Under the pieces are notes generated by a model. It saw nothing but the letters and a program-made list of their open reading frames with translations, searched no databases and was not told the DNA's origin. Below are positions 18,126-28,681 of a stretch of DNA of 64,000 nt, one piece after another; within the stretch, counting starts at the first letter, position 1, and each line of letters starts with the position of its first letter. The position numbers and the translations under genes are program-made. The DNA comes from an uncultured Sinobacteraceae bacterium (lineage in GTDB: Bacteria > Pseudomonadota > Gammaproteobacteria > Nevskiales > Nevskiaceae), in assembly GCA_903822975.1 (NCBI GenBank), contig CAIJRD010000005.1:1-64000 (forward strand), read 5' to 3'.

Positions 18126-18785
18126 CTATTCGAAACAGCGTGCGTAATCACGCGCGGCGGATTCGATCGCGGCCGGCTGCAATGCGCCGAACACGCCCTC
18201 GACCGCGGCGATCAGATCGGCGCCATGCGCGATCAGTCTCGGCGCGGTCATCGGCGTAATTCCGCCTATGGCGCAGATCGGTATCGGCGCGGCTTCGAAT
18301 CGGGCGCGGGCGTGGTCCAGCAATTCTAGCGCGGCCTGCGGCGCATCGGGCTTGGTGGTCGACGGAAAAAAGCGTCCGAACGCCACGTAGTCGGCGCCGC
18401 CGGCTGCCGCCGCCTCGGCGCGCGCCAGACTCGGCCCGCAGCTGGCGCCGAGCAAGACGCCGCCGCCGAGTCGCGCGCGCGCAAGTGCCAGCGGCGGGTC
18501 CGCCGCGCCCAGGTGCACGCCGTCGGCACCGATCGCGGCGGCCAACTCGACGTCGTCGTTGATGATCAGCCGGGCGCCCTGTGATCGGCATAGACGCAGG
18601 AGCGCCTCCGCGCGCCGCTGACGCAGCGCCGAGTCGGCCTGCTTGTCGCGGTACTGGATCAGCCTGGCACCGCCACGCAGGGCCGCTGACACGCCATCCA
18701 GCAGCCCCGTACCCGGCAATGCGCAGAGCGCGGCTGACGTGATCGCATAAAGGCCGCGCAGCGACGATTCGGCCGCGTTCACCAC
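18126..18785 (-). CDS. thiE: Thiamine-phosphate synthase
   Basis: The enzyme joins HMP-pyrophosphate and thiazole phosphate to thiamine phosphate. The core is clear: 'GLYAITS', 'LRGGARLIQYRDK', 'LIINDDVELAAAIGADGVHLG', 'DYVAFGRFFPSTTKPDA', 'PICAIGGIT' and a C-terminal 'GADLIAAVEGVF'. A GTG at 18783-18785 gives 219 residues, the family norm. The frame stays open to 19115, adding about 110 residues of Asn/Gly/Arg/Thr-rich sequence ('NGGHNGGRSGG') that overlaps thiD; this is probably noncoding or a poorly conserved extension. thiD lies upstream on the same strand, so the pair likely forms a thiamine operon. Confidence 0.92.
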   Translation of the reverse strand: MVNAAESSLRGLYAITSAALCALPGTGLLDGVSAALRGGARLIQYRDKQADSALRQRRAEALLRLCRSQGARLIINDDVELAAAIGADGVHLGAADPPLALARARLGGGVLLGASCGPSLARAEAAAAGGADYVAFGRFFPSTTKPDAPQAALELLDHARARFEAAPIPICAIGGITPMTAPRLIAHGADLIAAVEGVFGALQPAAIESAARDYARCFE

Positions 18786-19062
18786 GGCAAGCTCAATGGT
18801 CGGATCGGCCGTTGGATTGCCGATCGCGGGAGCCGTCGGGTTGGCGATTTGATCGGTGTCTTGACCGCCGCTGCGACCACCGTTGTGGCCGCCGTTGCGG
18901 CCATCGCTGCGAGCGCTGTTCTGACTGGCGGTTTGTTCCGGGTTTTGCGCCCGGTCACGCGCCGGCCCGGGCGCCTGCCACTGGCCATGCGGGGCGCACC
19001 CGGCACTCGCGCAGTGCCACCCTTCGGGGCATGGGAGCCGGCGTGTAGTCGTCGTTGGGCGT

Positions 19063-19926
19063 TCATGGTCCACTCGACGCGGCGACGCGCGCCACAGGGT
19101 CATCTGGCCGCTCAACTGCCCCGGTGATGCTGGCCCGGCGCAGCGGGATCAGTCGACCACGGCCGATCGCAAAGGCGCCGGCAAGCGCCTGCTGGGTCCA
19201 GGCCTGGGCGGATTCCAGCGCCGCACCCACGTCATCGCCATACGCCAGCCGGCAGGCGATGGCTGCCGCCAGCGTGCAGCCCGAACCGTGGAACGGACCG
19301 GCCAGGCGTGGCCAACGAAACCGCTGCGGCGCCGCGCCGGCGGTGTACCAGCGGTTGATCACCTCAGCATCCGGTTCGTCGCCACCGGTGATCAGCACGT
19401 GGGCGACACCGTCGTCGAGCAGGCGGCGCGCGCAGGCGTCGAGCGTGCGCGCCTCCGGTACCAGGCGGCGCGCTTCAGCGGCGTTGGGCGTCAGCACCGT
19501 GATCCAGGGAAACAGGCTGCGGCGCAGCAGGGGCACGAAGCCGGCCGTGTCGAAATCCGCACCGCCACCGGCACGTAGGACCGGGTCGCACACGGCCGGC
19601 AGGGCCAGCGGCCGCAGCGCGGCGGCGATTACCGGCAGTTGTGCGGCTGTGCCGAGCAGCCCGAACTTCAAGGCCTGCGGCTGCGCATCGGCCAGCAGGC
19701 AATCGAGCTGCGCGGCGAGCAGCGCGGCATCGACCGCCTGCACGCTGCGCACGTTGCGGCTGTCCTGCACGGTCAGTGCGGTGATCAGCCCGTACGCGTG
19801 GCCACCGAGGGCGGCGACGGTTTCGATGTCCGCCTGCAAGCCAGCCCCGCCTGAAGGGTCGAGGCCGGACAGGCAAATCAGCTTGGGAGGCGGCGTCGGG
19901 GGCGCCGCCGGAAGGGACGACGTCAT
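19063..19926 (-). CDS. thiD: Hydroxymethylpyrimidine/phosphomethylpyrimidine kinase
   Basis: A 287-residue ribokinase-fold enzyme phosphorylating HMP and HMP-phosphate for thiamine synthesis. 'LSGLDPSGGAGLQADIE' is the substrate-binding start, 'DPVLRAGGG' and 'LTPNAAEA' are family motifs, and 'GPFHGSGCTLAAAIAC' holds the anion-hole and catalytic aspartate-equivalent segment (here H-G-S-G-C-T). The ATG at 19926 is chosen over an upstream frame-start at 20004 because the family begins close to the 'KLICLSGLDPSGGAG' strand. A 453-bp gap precedes it. No TPP riboswitch signature was found. Confidence 0.95.
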   Translation of the reverse strand: MTSSLPAAPPTPPPKLICLSGLDPSGGAGLQADIETVAALGGHAYGLITALTVQDSRNVRSVQAVDAALLAAQLDCLLADAQPQALKFGLLGTAAQLPVIAAALRPLALPAVCDPVLRAGGGADFDTAGFVPLLRRSLFPWITVLTPNAAEARRLVPEARTLDACARRLLDDGVAHVLITGGDEPDAEVINRWYTAGAAPQRFRWPRLAGPFHGSGCTLAAAIACRLAYGDDVGAALESAQAWTQQALAGAFAIGRGRLIPLRRASITGAVERPDDPVARVAASSGP

Positions 19927-20036
19927 GGCGGCGAGTTTAACGCGCCGAAAGTGTGCATCGTTCCTTGACGGCTGCGGTCGCTTATGCACATCGCGGTGCA
20001 GCAAACCGCCGCAGCCCGCATTCTTGCGTGATGTTT

Positions 20037-20065
20037 CTGTAAGAATGCTGTAAGAAAGTCGTAAG
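20037..20065 (+). promoter_or_regulatory. Three 11-bp-spaced direct repeats (PhoB-box-like)
   Basis: CTGTAAG (20037-20043), CTGTAAG (20048-20054) and TCGTAAG (20059-20065) are heptamers separated by 4 bp, the geometry of OmpR/PhoB-family operators (PhoB consensus CTGTCAT-N4-CTGTCAT). They lie in an AT-rich island within the 19927-20379 gap, upstream of thiD. TATATGATTTTATG follows immediately, which could be a plus-strand -10 region. No gene is recognised downstream on the plus strand. Confidence 0.4.
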
Positions 20066-20172
20066 TATATGATTTTATGTAAACATATGGCCTGGTTACA
20101 AATTGCGCGAAATGCGCAAAAGCCCCGTCATTGCGATTACTTTTGCCGCTTGAGCCTCGCTTTTGCACAGGA

Positions 20173-20181
20173 TTATCCACA
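20173..20181 (+). promoter_or_regulatory. Single consensus DnaA box
   Basis: TTATCCACA matches the DnaA consensus exactly. It stands alone in the AT-rich gap upstream of thiD, with no cluster of further boxes and no replication genes nearby, so it is not evidence for an origin. It could be chance or a DnaA-responsive site. Confidence 0.35.
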
Positions 20182-20275
20182 GGGTTTGTGAGTGATTCGT
20201 GCTTCCGCCATAAATCCAGTCAGTTAGAGCCACAACTTAAGGTCAATCCTCGAATAGCAGGTCTCGACGATTTGC

Positions 20276-20320
20276 GAACCGGCGCGCCGATTTTGGACGC
20301 GAATGGGCGCGCGCCGGTTC
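20276..20320. repeat. Perfect 12-bp inverted repeat
   Basis: GAACCGGCGCGC (20276-20287) and GCGCGCCGGTTC (20309-20320) flank a 21-base loop, 60 bp past the stop of the TRIC-like gene on the minus strand. There is no T tract, so it may be a weak terminator, a transcript-end hairpin or an operator. Confidence 0.55.
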
Positions 20321-20379
20321 CCAATTTGGCCCAGAATGGGTGGCCGTCGACCGCCCGCCGCCTCAGGGCCGCGCACTGT

Positions 20380-21021
20380 CTAATCGGGCTTCGACGGCTC
20401 CTCCGGTAGACGGAACACCGGCAGCGTCAGGTTCCAGGCAATCGCGGCGAAGCGCACCCCGGCGATTGCGCCCATGCCGAGCAGGGTGGTCAGCAGGCGT
20501 GGCGCGCCGAGCGCACCGACCAGCACATAGACCACGCCACCGGCCACCACGGCCCCGGCGTAGATGCTGCCGCGCCGCAGGATCATCGGGATGTCGTTAC
20601 ACAGCACATCGCGCAACACGCCGCCGCTGCAGCCGGTAATGGCCGCCATCATCACGACGATGACGCCGGAGTGCTGGGTGGTCTCGGCAACCTGGGCGCC
20701 GGCAATCGAAAAGAACGCCAGCCCCAGGGCGTCGGCAATCTGCAGCAGCTTCAGCGGCGGCCGCCGGTAGCGAACGTAGGGCACCGTCAGCAGCGCGGCG
20801 GCGATGATGACCAGCAAATAGGCCGGCTCGGCAATCCAGAACACCGGATGCCGGTCGAGCAGCAGGTCGCGCAAGGTGCCGCCGCCCGTCGCGGTGACCA
20901 GCGCGATGACGACCACGCCGACCAGGTCGAGGCTCTTGCGGCCGGCCGTCAGCGCACCGCTGACGGCGAATACGGCAACACCGGCGTAGTCGAGGATCTG
21001 CAACAGCAGCGCGGCGTGCAT
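20380..21021 (-). CDS. TRIC-type cation channel family protein (YicG/UPF0126)
   Basis: A 213-residue hydrophobic protein with seven predicted transmembrane helices, built as two homologous repeats plus one helix. 'GTLRDLLLDRHPVFWI' in the first repeat and 'GVLRDVLCNDIPMIL' in the second match the paired GG-x-x-RD motif of the UPF0126/TRIC family. Bacterial members form trimeric monovalent-cation channels; several E. coli relatives (YicG, YadS) are uncharacterised or implicated in small-molecule transport. It appears monocistronic, with no clear ribosome site beyond weak purines before the ATG at 21021. Confidence 0.92.
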   Translation of the reverse strand: MHAALLLQILDYAGVAVFAVSGALTAGRKSLDLVGVVVIALVTATGGGTLRDLLLDRHPVFWIAEPAYLLVIIAAALLTVPYVRYRRPPLKLLQIADALGLAFFSIAGAQVAETTQHSGVIVVMMAAITGCSGGVLRDVLCNDIPMILRRGSIYAGAVVAGGVVYVLVGALGAPRLLTTLLGMGAIAGVRFAAIAWNLTLPVFRLPEEPSKPD

Positions 21022-21152
21022 TCAGCCGGCGTGCCGATGGTGAGTCACGCAAGGACGCAAGCCCGCGTTGGCGCGCACGGGCATGTTGCGCGATGCCAGC
21101 CGCGCGGATTCGGCAGTGTCGCAACGTCTCCCGGCGGCATCGACGCAGGCCA

Positions 21153-22493
21153 TCAATGCGCCACGGCGATCGGCTGGCCGTCGCGGCGATAGACCACGCC
21201 GCCTTTCATGACGAATTGCACGTGCTCGAGCACGTGGATGTCGCTCAGCGGATCGCCGCCGACCGCGATCAGGTCGGCGTAGTGATCGGCGGCGACGCTG
21301 CCGACCTTATCGCTGCGGCCGAGCAGGTCGGCGGCATTCACCGTTGCCGTGCGGATCGCCTGCATGGGCGTCAGGCCCCAGTCGGTCTCCTTGGCGAACT
21401 GGCGTGCGTTGTCGCCGTGCGGATAGACGCCGGCGTCAGTGCCAAACGCGAGCTTGACGCCACTGCGCGTAGCCGCCTGGAAACGCTGGCGCTGTAGCAG
21501 ACCGACCTTGCGCTCCTTCTGGATGGTGGTCGCCGGATAACCCAGGCGCGCGTATTCCGCGAGGATGTAGTCGTCGTTGTAGATGTCCATCACCAGATAG
21601 GTGCCGCGCTGCTTGGCCATTGCCAGGCCTTCGTCGTCGATCAGGCTCGCGTGTTCGACTGAATCGACACCCGCGCGGATCGCCATCTTGATCGCCTCGG
21701 TGCCATGCGCGTGCGCGGCAACCTTGCGGCCCCAGCGATGCGCTTCGTCGACGATGGCGTCCATCTCGGCCTGCGAATACTGCGGTGCGCCGACCGATTC
21801 CTCCTCGCTGAGCACGCCGGCGCTGGCCATGAACTTGATGACGTCGGCGCCGTATTTGATGTTGAAACGCACCTGCTTGCGCACCGCATCGACGCCGTCG
21901 GCGATCGCCGTCATCTGGTGAAACGCCAGATAGGGCGAGAAGTTGGTGGTGTCGTCGGCGTGACCGCCGGTTGCGCCCAGCGGCATCGTGGCGGCGACGA
22001 TGCGCGGTCCATCAACTTCGCCGCGGTCAATCGCGTTGCGCAAGGCAACGTCGATGAATTCCGGCGAGCCGAGATTGCGTACTGTGGTGAAGCCGGCCTG
22101 CAAGGTTCGTTCGGCGAACACGTGCGCGCCGACCGCCTGGTCGATCGGGCTGCGACGAAACAACTGCGTGTAGTAATCGCCGGGATTCGAAGTGATGTGG
22201 ACGTGGCAGTCGATCAGGCCGGGCAGCAGCGTGGCCTCGCCGAGGTCGATCACTTGCGCGCCCGCGGGAATTGGCAGATCACTGCCGACCGCGCTGATCT
22301 TGTCGCCTTCGATCAGCACCACGGCATGCTCGATCGGGTGCTCGTGCAGGCCGTCGATCAGATGCGCCGCACGCACCGCAATCGTCGCGGGTGCTGCGTT
22401 GCGCGCATCGTCCGCGTACGCCGGATTCAACAGTGCGGCGGTCAGCAACAGCATCGCCGCAACCGAAAATCCGCTTGGCATCGGCAGCGTCAT
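21153..22493 (-). CDS. Secreted amidohydrolase (imidazolonepropionase-like/prolidase family)
   Basis: The frame opens at 22553; I choose the ATG at 22493, which begins a signal peptide ('FSVAAMLLLTAALLNPAYA', cleavage before 'DDARN') and gives 446 residues. Metal-site motifs of the amidohydrolase superfamily are complete: 'DCHVHI', a Lys in 'VIKFMASAGV', 'HAHGTEAI', 'EHASLIDD' and 'FGTDAGV'. Secreted proteins of this subgroup (Sgx9260-like, Xaa-Arg/Lys or Xaa-Pro dipeptidases) cleave dipeptides in the periplasm. Substrate specificity cannot be read from the sequence. It lies 97 bp after the metF stop and may belong to that transcript. Confidence 0.9.
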   Translation of the reverse strand: MTLPMPSGFSVAAMLLLTAALLNPAYADDARNAAPATIAVRAAHLIDGLHEHPIEHAVVLIEGDKISAVGSDLPIPAGAQVIDLGEATLLPGLIDCHVHITSNPGDYYTQLFRRSPIDQAVGAHVFAERTLQAGFTTVRNLGSPEFIDVALRNAIDRGEVDGPRIVAATMPLGATGGHADDTTNFSPYLAFHQMTAIADGVDAVRKQVRFNIKYGADVIKFMASAGVLSEEESVGAPQYSQAEMDAIVDEAHRWGRKVAAHAHGTEAIKMAIRAGVDSVEHASLIDDEGLAMAKQRGTYLVMDIYNDDYILAEYARLGYPATTIQKERKVGLLQRQRFQAATRSGVKLAFGTDAGVYPHGDNARQFAKETDWGLTPMQAIRTATVNAADLLGRSDKVGSVAADHYADLIAVGGDPLSDIHVLEHVQFVMKGGVVYRRDGQPIAVAH

Positions 22494-22590
22494 CCCTGTC
22501 TTGCGATCGAACACCAGACTTCTCCTTAGTCGGTCCGCAGGCGCACGACGCACCGGCGTTCGGCAGGCTAGCGACGCCTGCGCGCGCGCG

Positions 22591-23472
22591 TCAAACCGTA
22601 GCCGCGAGCGGCATCGGCAGCGCCAGGTTCTTCCATAGGCGCAAGGTGGGTTCGACCTGGTTCAGCGTGTAGAAGTGCAGGCCGGGCGCCCCGGACTTCA
22701 GCAGCGTTTCGCACAGGCGCGTCACCACTTCCAGGCCGAAGTCCTGCAGCGCGGCCTTGTCGTGTTGCAGCTGCTCCAGCCGTAGCCGAATCCAGCGAGG
22801 AATGTCGGCGCCACAGGCGGCGGAGAACCGGGTCAGTTGGGCGTAGTTGACGATCGGCATGATGCCGGGAATCAGCGGCAGCTTCAGTTGCGCGCGCTCG
22901 CAGCGTTCGACGAAATCGAAATACGCGTCGGGGGTGAAGAAATACTGCGTGATCGCGGCGTCGGCACCGGCCTCGACTTTGCGCTTGAAGTTGTCGAAAT
23001 CGATCTGCGGGCTTTGCGCCTGCGGATGCATTTCCGGATAGGCCGCAACCTCGAGGTGAAAAGCATCGCCCTCGGTCTCGCGGATGAATTGCACCAGTTC
23101 GCTGGCGTAATGCAGCTCGCCGGGGGCTTCGGCGCCATGTGCCGTGGCGGGCAGATCGCCGCGCAAGGCGACGATGCGCCGCACGCCGGCCGACTTGTAG
23201 CGCTTCAACAGCTCGGCAATCTTCGCGCGCGTCGAGCCGACACAGGTCAGATGCGGTGCGGCTTCGACGCCGGTGTGCTCGACCACGCGCACCACGGTTT
23301 CGTAGGTGCCGTCCTGCTCGGTGCCGCCGGCGCCGTAGGTCACCGAAAAATACTTCGGTTGCAGACGCGCCAGTTGTGCAACCAGCTGCGGCAGCTTTGC
23401 AGCGCCTTCAGGCGTGCGCGGCGGAAACAGTTCGAACGAGAACTGCAGGGGAAATTGTCGTTGGCTCTTCAT
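22591..23472 (-). CDS. metF: 5,10-methylenetetrahydrofolate reductase
   Basis: A 293-residue FAD-linked TIM-barrel enzyme making 5-methyl-THF for methionine synthesis. 'FSFELFPPRTPEG' carries the catalytic Glu, 'FSVTYGAGGT', 'PHLTCVGSTRA', 'RIVALRGDLP' and 'AITQYFFTPDAYFDF' are family motifs. The ATG at 23472 is only 17 bases past the T tract of a strong hairpin terminator that follows ahcY, leaving no room for a separate sigma-70 promoter within the gap, so its expression probably depends on readthrough or an internal promoter. Confidence 0.97.
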   Translation of the reverse strand: MKSQRQFPLQFSFELFPPRTPEGAAKLPQLVAQLARLQPKYFSVTYGAGGTEQDGTYETVVRVVEHTGVEAAPHLTCVGSTRAKIAELLKRYKSAGVRRIVALRGDLPATAHGAEAPGELHYASELVQFIRETEGDAFHLEVAAYPEMHPQAQSPQIDFDNFKRKVEAGADAAITQYFFTPDAYFDFVERCERAQLKLPLIPGIMPIVNYAQLTRFSAACGADIPRWIRLRLEQLQHDKAALQDFGLEVVTRLCETLLKSGAPGLHFYTLNQVEPTLRLWKNLALPMPLAATV

Positions 23473-23489
23473 GCTGAATTCCGATGCGC

Positions 23490-23515
23490 AAAAAAAGGGG
23501 CGGTTGCCCGCCCCT
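23490..23515 (-). terminator. Hairpin terminator/attenuator between ahcY and metF
   Basis: On the minus strand AGGGGCGG-GCAA-CCGCCCCT is followed by seven T residues (23496-23490). The stem is eight GC-rich pairs with a tetraloop. It lies 41 bp past the ahcY stop and 17 bp before the metF ATG. Confidence 0.85.
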
Positions 23516-23556
23516 CGATCAGCTGATGTGCGGCGGATGTACTCGCCGACACGTGC

Positions 23557-25005
<1,449 letters not shown>

Positions 25006-25040
25006 CGGGTGCTCCTGGAGTAGTTGCGAATCTGTACGGT

Positions 25041-26267
25041 TCAAATCTTTTTGGCGTCGGCCTTCAGTGCATCCGCGCGGTCGGTTTTTTCCCAGGAAAA
25101 CGCGGTGAACTTTTCGCCGTTCGCCAGGGTGACGTCGTAAGGCTTGCGGCCGAAATGGCCGTAGGACGCGGTGGCCTGATACATCGGGTGAATCAGGTCG
25201 AGCATCTGGATGATGCCGTAGGGGCGCAGGTCGAAATGCTTGCGCACCAGCTTTTCCAGCCTGCCGTCGTCGATCACGCCGGTGCCGAAGGTGGTGACGA
25301 AGATCGACGTCGGCTCGGCCACGCCGATGGCGTAGCTGACCTGCACTTCGCACTTCTTCGCCAGGCCGGCGGCGACGATGTTCTTGGCGACGTAGCGCGC
25401 CGCATAGGCCGCACTGCGATCGACTTTCGACGGATCCTTGCCGGAGAACGCACCGCCACCATGGCGTGCCCAACCGCCATAGGAATCGACAATGATCTTG
25501 CGGCCGGTCAGACCGCAATCGCCGACCGGTCCGCCGATGACGAAGTTGCCGGTCGGATTGATATGGAACTTGGTCGACTTGGTAATCCACTTCGCCGGAA
25601 TCACCGGCTTGATGATCTCTTCCATCACGCCTTCGCGCAGCGTCTTCAGCTTGACGTCGGGCGAGTGCTGGGTCGACAGCACCACCGCGTCGACGCCGAC
25701 GGCAACGCCGTCGACATAGCGCAAGGTGACCTGCGATTTCGCATCCGGCCGCAGCCAGGGCAGCTTGGAATTCTTCGCCTTGCGCACCTTCGCCTGCTGC
25801 TCGACCAGACGGTGCGAGTAATAGATCGGCGCCGGCATCAGCTCCTTGGTTTCGTCGCAGGCGTAGCCGAACATCAGGCCCTGGTCGCCCGCGCCCTGTT
25901 CTTCCGGCTTCTTGCGATCCACGCCCTGGTTGATGTCGGGCGACTGCTTGCCGATGACATTCAGAATGCCGCAGGTGGCGCCGTCGAAACCGACGTCGGA
26001 CGAGTTGTAGCCAATGTCGATGATGACCTTGCGCACCAGCGCTTCGAGATCGACCCAGGCGGTCGTGGTGATTTCGCCGGCAACGATGGCAACGCCGGTT
26101 TTCACCAGCGTTTCGCAGGCCACGCGCGCGCGCTTGTCCTGCACCAGGATCGCGTCGAGCACGGCATCGGAAATCTGGTCGGCGACCTTATCCGGATGAC
26201 CTTCGGACACGGACTCGGAGGTGAAGAGATATTCGGATGCGGACGACACGGACTTGGATGTGCTCAC
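25041..26267 (-). CDS. metK: S-adenosylmethionine synthetase
   Basis: A 408-residue enzyme forming SAM from methionine and ATP. '[21 protein letters not shown]' opens the protein, '[16 protein letters not shown]' is PS-signature 1, and '[19 protein letters not shown]' is signature 2 with the P-loop-like segment. The GTG start at 26267 has AGAGGT upstream. It is first of metK-ahcY-(hairpin)-metF, which together make SAM, recycle SAH and supply methyl-THF. No SAM or SAH riboswitch, and no MetJ-type AGACGTCT repeats, were found in its leader; two copies of CTATCCG sit there side by side. Confidence 0.97.
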   Translation of the reverse strand: MSTSKSVSSASEYLFTSESVSEGHPDKVADQISDAVLDAILVQDKRARVACETLVKTGVAIVAGEITTTAWVDLEALVRKVIIDIGYNSSDVGFDGATCGILNVIGKQSPDINQGVDRKKPEEQGAGDQGLMFGYACDETKELMPAPIYYSHRLVEQQAKVRKAKNSKLPWLRPDAKSQVTLRYVDGVAVGVDAVVLSTQHSPDVKLKTLREGVMEEIIKPVIPAKWITKSTKFHINPTGNFVIGGPVGDCGLTGRKIIVDSYGGWARHGGGAFSGKDPSKVDRSAAYAARYVAKNIVAAGLAKKCEVQVSYAIGVAEPTSIFVTTFGTGVIDDGRLEKLVRKHFDLRPYGIIQMLDLIHPMYQATASYGHFGRKPYDVTLANGEKFTAFSWEKTDRADALKADAKKI

Positions 26268-26459
26268 TTCGATCGGACCTCTGTTGTTATCTGTGTATAC
26301 GGATAGGCGGATAGTTTAGATGAATCGGAACACCGCTGCATGCCGAGTCCTACCCGGCGCGCGGCGTGCCCGCCCTACAATGAACCCGAGGCGATGACAG
26401 CCCGATGTACCCGCCGCGCCAACGCGGCCTGCACGGAATCAACCGGAAGCAAACCGACC

Positions 26460-27020
26460 ATGGCGCTCACCCCGTCGAACATGCTCGCGCTGGGCACGCT
26501 GGCGCCCGAATTCGAGCTGCCGGATACGGTCTCGGGAAAAACCGTCGGTTTGCGCGACACCGCGCCGGCCAGCGCCACGCTGATCCTGTTCATCTGTAAC
26601 CACTGTCCCTACGTCAAGCACGTTCAGGCCGAATTGGTCCGCCTCGGTCAGGATTACCCGCCGCGCGGCGTGCGCGTGCTCGCGATCAGCAGCAACGACG
26701 TGCACGCCTATCCGGCCGATGCCCCCGAACTGATGCGGCGCGAGGCGCTCCGCGCCGGCTATACGTTTCCCTATCTGTACGACGAAAGCCAGGCGGTCGC
26801 GCGGGCCTACCAGGCCGCCTGCACGCCGGATTTCTTCGTATTCGATCGCGACTTGAAGTTGGCGTATCGCGGCCAACTCGACGACGCCCGGCCCGGCAAT
26901 GGAAAACCGGTCACCGGACGCGATCTGCGCGCTGCCCTCGACGCCGTACTCACCGGCCGCCCGGTTGCCCCCGAGCAACACCCCAGCATCGGCTGCGGAA
27001 TCAAATGGGCGAAACCTTAG
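26460..27020 (+). CDS. Thioredoxin-fold peroxiredoxin-like protein
   Basis: An AhpC/TSA-type thioredoxin-fold protein of 186 residues. The ATG at 26460 has GGAAG upstream and starts just before the family core ('LGTLAPEFELPDTVSGKTV'); the frame opens earlier at 26340. The active site 'CNHCPYVKHVQAEL' (CNHC) is the hallmark of a cytosolic family with a Cys-Asn-His-Cys motif, and the C-terminal 'PSIGCGIKW' carries the third conserved Cys. Probable thiol oxidoreductase or peroxidase; no physiological partner is known. The last codons and stop lie inside the left arm of a 36-bp palindrome. Confidence 0.87.
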   Translation: MALTPSNMLALGTLAPEFELPDTVSGKTVGLRDTAPASATLILFICNHCPYVKHVQAELVRLGQDYPPRGVRVLAISSNDVHAYPADAPELMRREALRAGYTFPYLYDESQAVARAYQAACTPDFFVFDRDLKLAYRGQLDDARPGNGKPVTGRDLRAALDAVLTGRPVAPEQHPSIGCGIKWAKP

Positions 27021-27262
27021 CGAGCATGCTCGCTAAGGTTTCGCGACCGGCCAGGGATGGCCGGGCCGGGGGTTGGAGGATTCGCCGAAGTCTCGCCAGG
27101 GATGGCGGTACCGGTTCAAACCGGAGTGCTCGTTACGGTTTTGCGACCGGCCAGGGATGGCCGGGCCGGGGGTTGGAGGATTCGCCGAAGTCTCGCCAGG
27201 GATGGCGACTCCGATTCAAACTGAAGCGCTCGCTAAGGTTTCGCGACCGGCCAGGGATGGCC
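27009..27262. repeat. Intergenic 100-bp tandem repeat with hairpins and a 36-bp palindrome
   Basis: The unit beginning GCTCGCTAAGG recurs at 27028, 27128 and 27228, exactly 100 bp apart, with two full copies and a partial third. Each full unit encodes two hairpins with a GGGA (GNRA-type) loop, GGCCA-GGGA-TGGCC and CGCCA-GGGA-TGGCG. The array is preceded by a perfect 36-bp palindrome (27009-27044) that includes the stop codon of the thioredoxin-fold gene. It sits between convergent genes, so it resembles a REP/BIME-type element and could terminate both transcripts. Confidence 0.85.
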
Positions 27263-27278
27263 GAACCCGGGGTCGGAA

Positions 27279-28190
<912 letters not shown>

Positions 28191-28225
28191 TCAAAGTGCG
28201 TTCGAAGACAGATTCGAAAACACAA

Positions 28226-28681
28226 TCAGTGGCGCCCGGTGTGACCGAAGCCGCCGGCGCCGCGCTCGCTGGCGTGGAACTCGGAAACCAGATCGAACTC
28301 GGCGCGCACCACCGGCACGAACACCAGCTGCGCAATGCGCTCGCCGGGCTCGATGACGAACTCCGTATGACCGCGATTCCAGCAACTGACCATCAACTCG
28401 CCCTGGTAATCGGAATCGATCAGGCCGACCAGATTGCCGAGCACGATGCCGTGCTTATGGCCGAGTCCGGAGCGCGGCAGGATCACCGCGGCCAGCCCCG
28501 GATCGGCGATATGGATCGCAAGGCCAGTGCGGATCAGGCTGGTTGCGCCGGGCGCGAGCTTCAAGGCTTCGTCGAGCACGGCACGCAGGTCGAGCCCGGC
28601 CGAGCCTTCCGTCGCGTAGCTCGGCAAAGGCAGTTCGCGGCCGATGCGGGGGTCGAGAATCTTCAGCTGGATCTTGCTCAT
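28226..28681 (-). CDS. dut: Deoxyuridine 5'-triphosphate nucleotidohydrolase
   Basis: A 151-residue dUTPase that removes dUTP and supplies dUMP. All five motifs are seen: 'GSAGLDLRA', '[11 protein letters not shown]', '[11 protein letters not shown]' (catalytic Asp), 'GERIAQLVF' and the C-terminal P-loop-like '[13 protein letters not shown]'. The ATG at 28681 overlaps the coaBC stop as ATGA; the frame extends further upstream only inside coaBC. The dut-coaBC pairing is common in gammaproteobacteria. Confidence 0.97.
   Translation of the reverse strand: MSKIQLKILDPRIGRELPLPSYATEGSAGLDLRAVLDEALKLAPGATSLIRTGLAIHIADPGLAAVILPRSGLGHKHGIVLGNLVGLIDSDYQGELMVSCWNRGHTEFVIEPGERIAQLVFVPVVRAEFDLVSEFHASERGAGGFGHTGRH

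Noticed and set aside
20173-20181. DnaA box considered as a replication origin
   Set aside because: Only one box, and no dnaA, dnaN, parA or gidA genes around it.
19927-20379. TPP riboswitch upstream of thiD
   Set aside because: The conserved CUGAGA and THI-box sequences were not found on the minus strand.
27009-27262. tRNA-like TTCAAACC segments in the 100-bp repeat
   Set aside because: The match is to the T-loop only; no acceptor stem, anticodon arm or CCA-like context.
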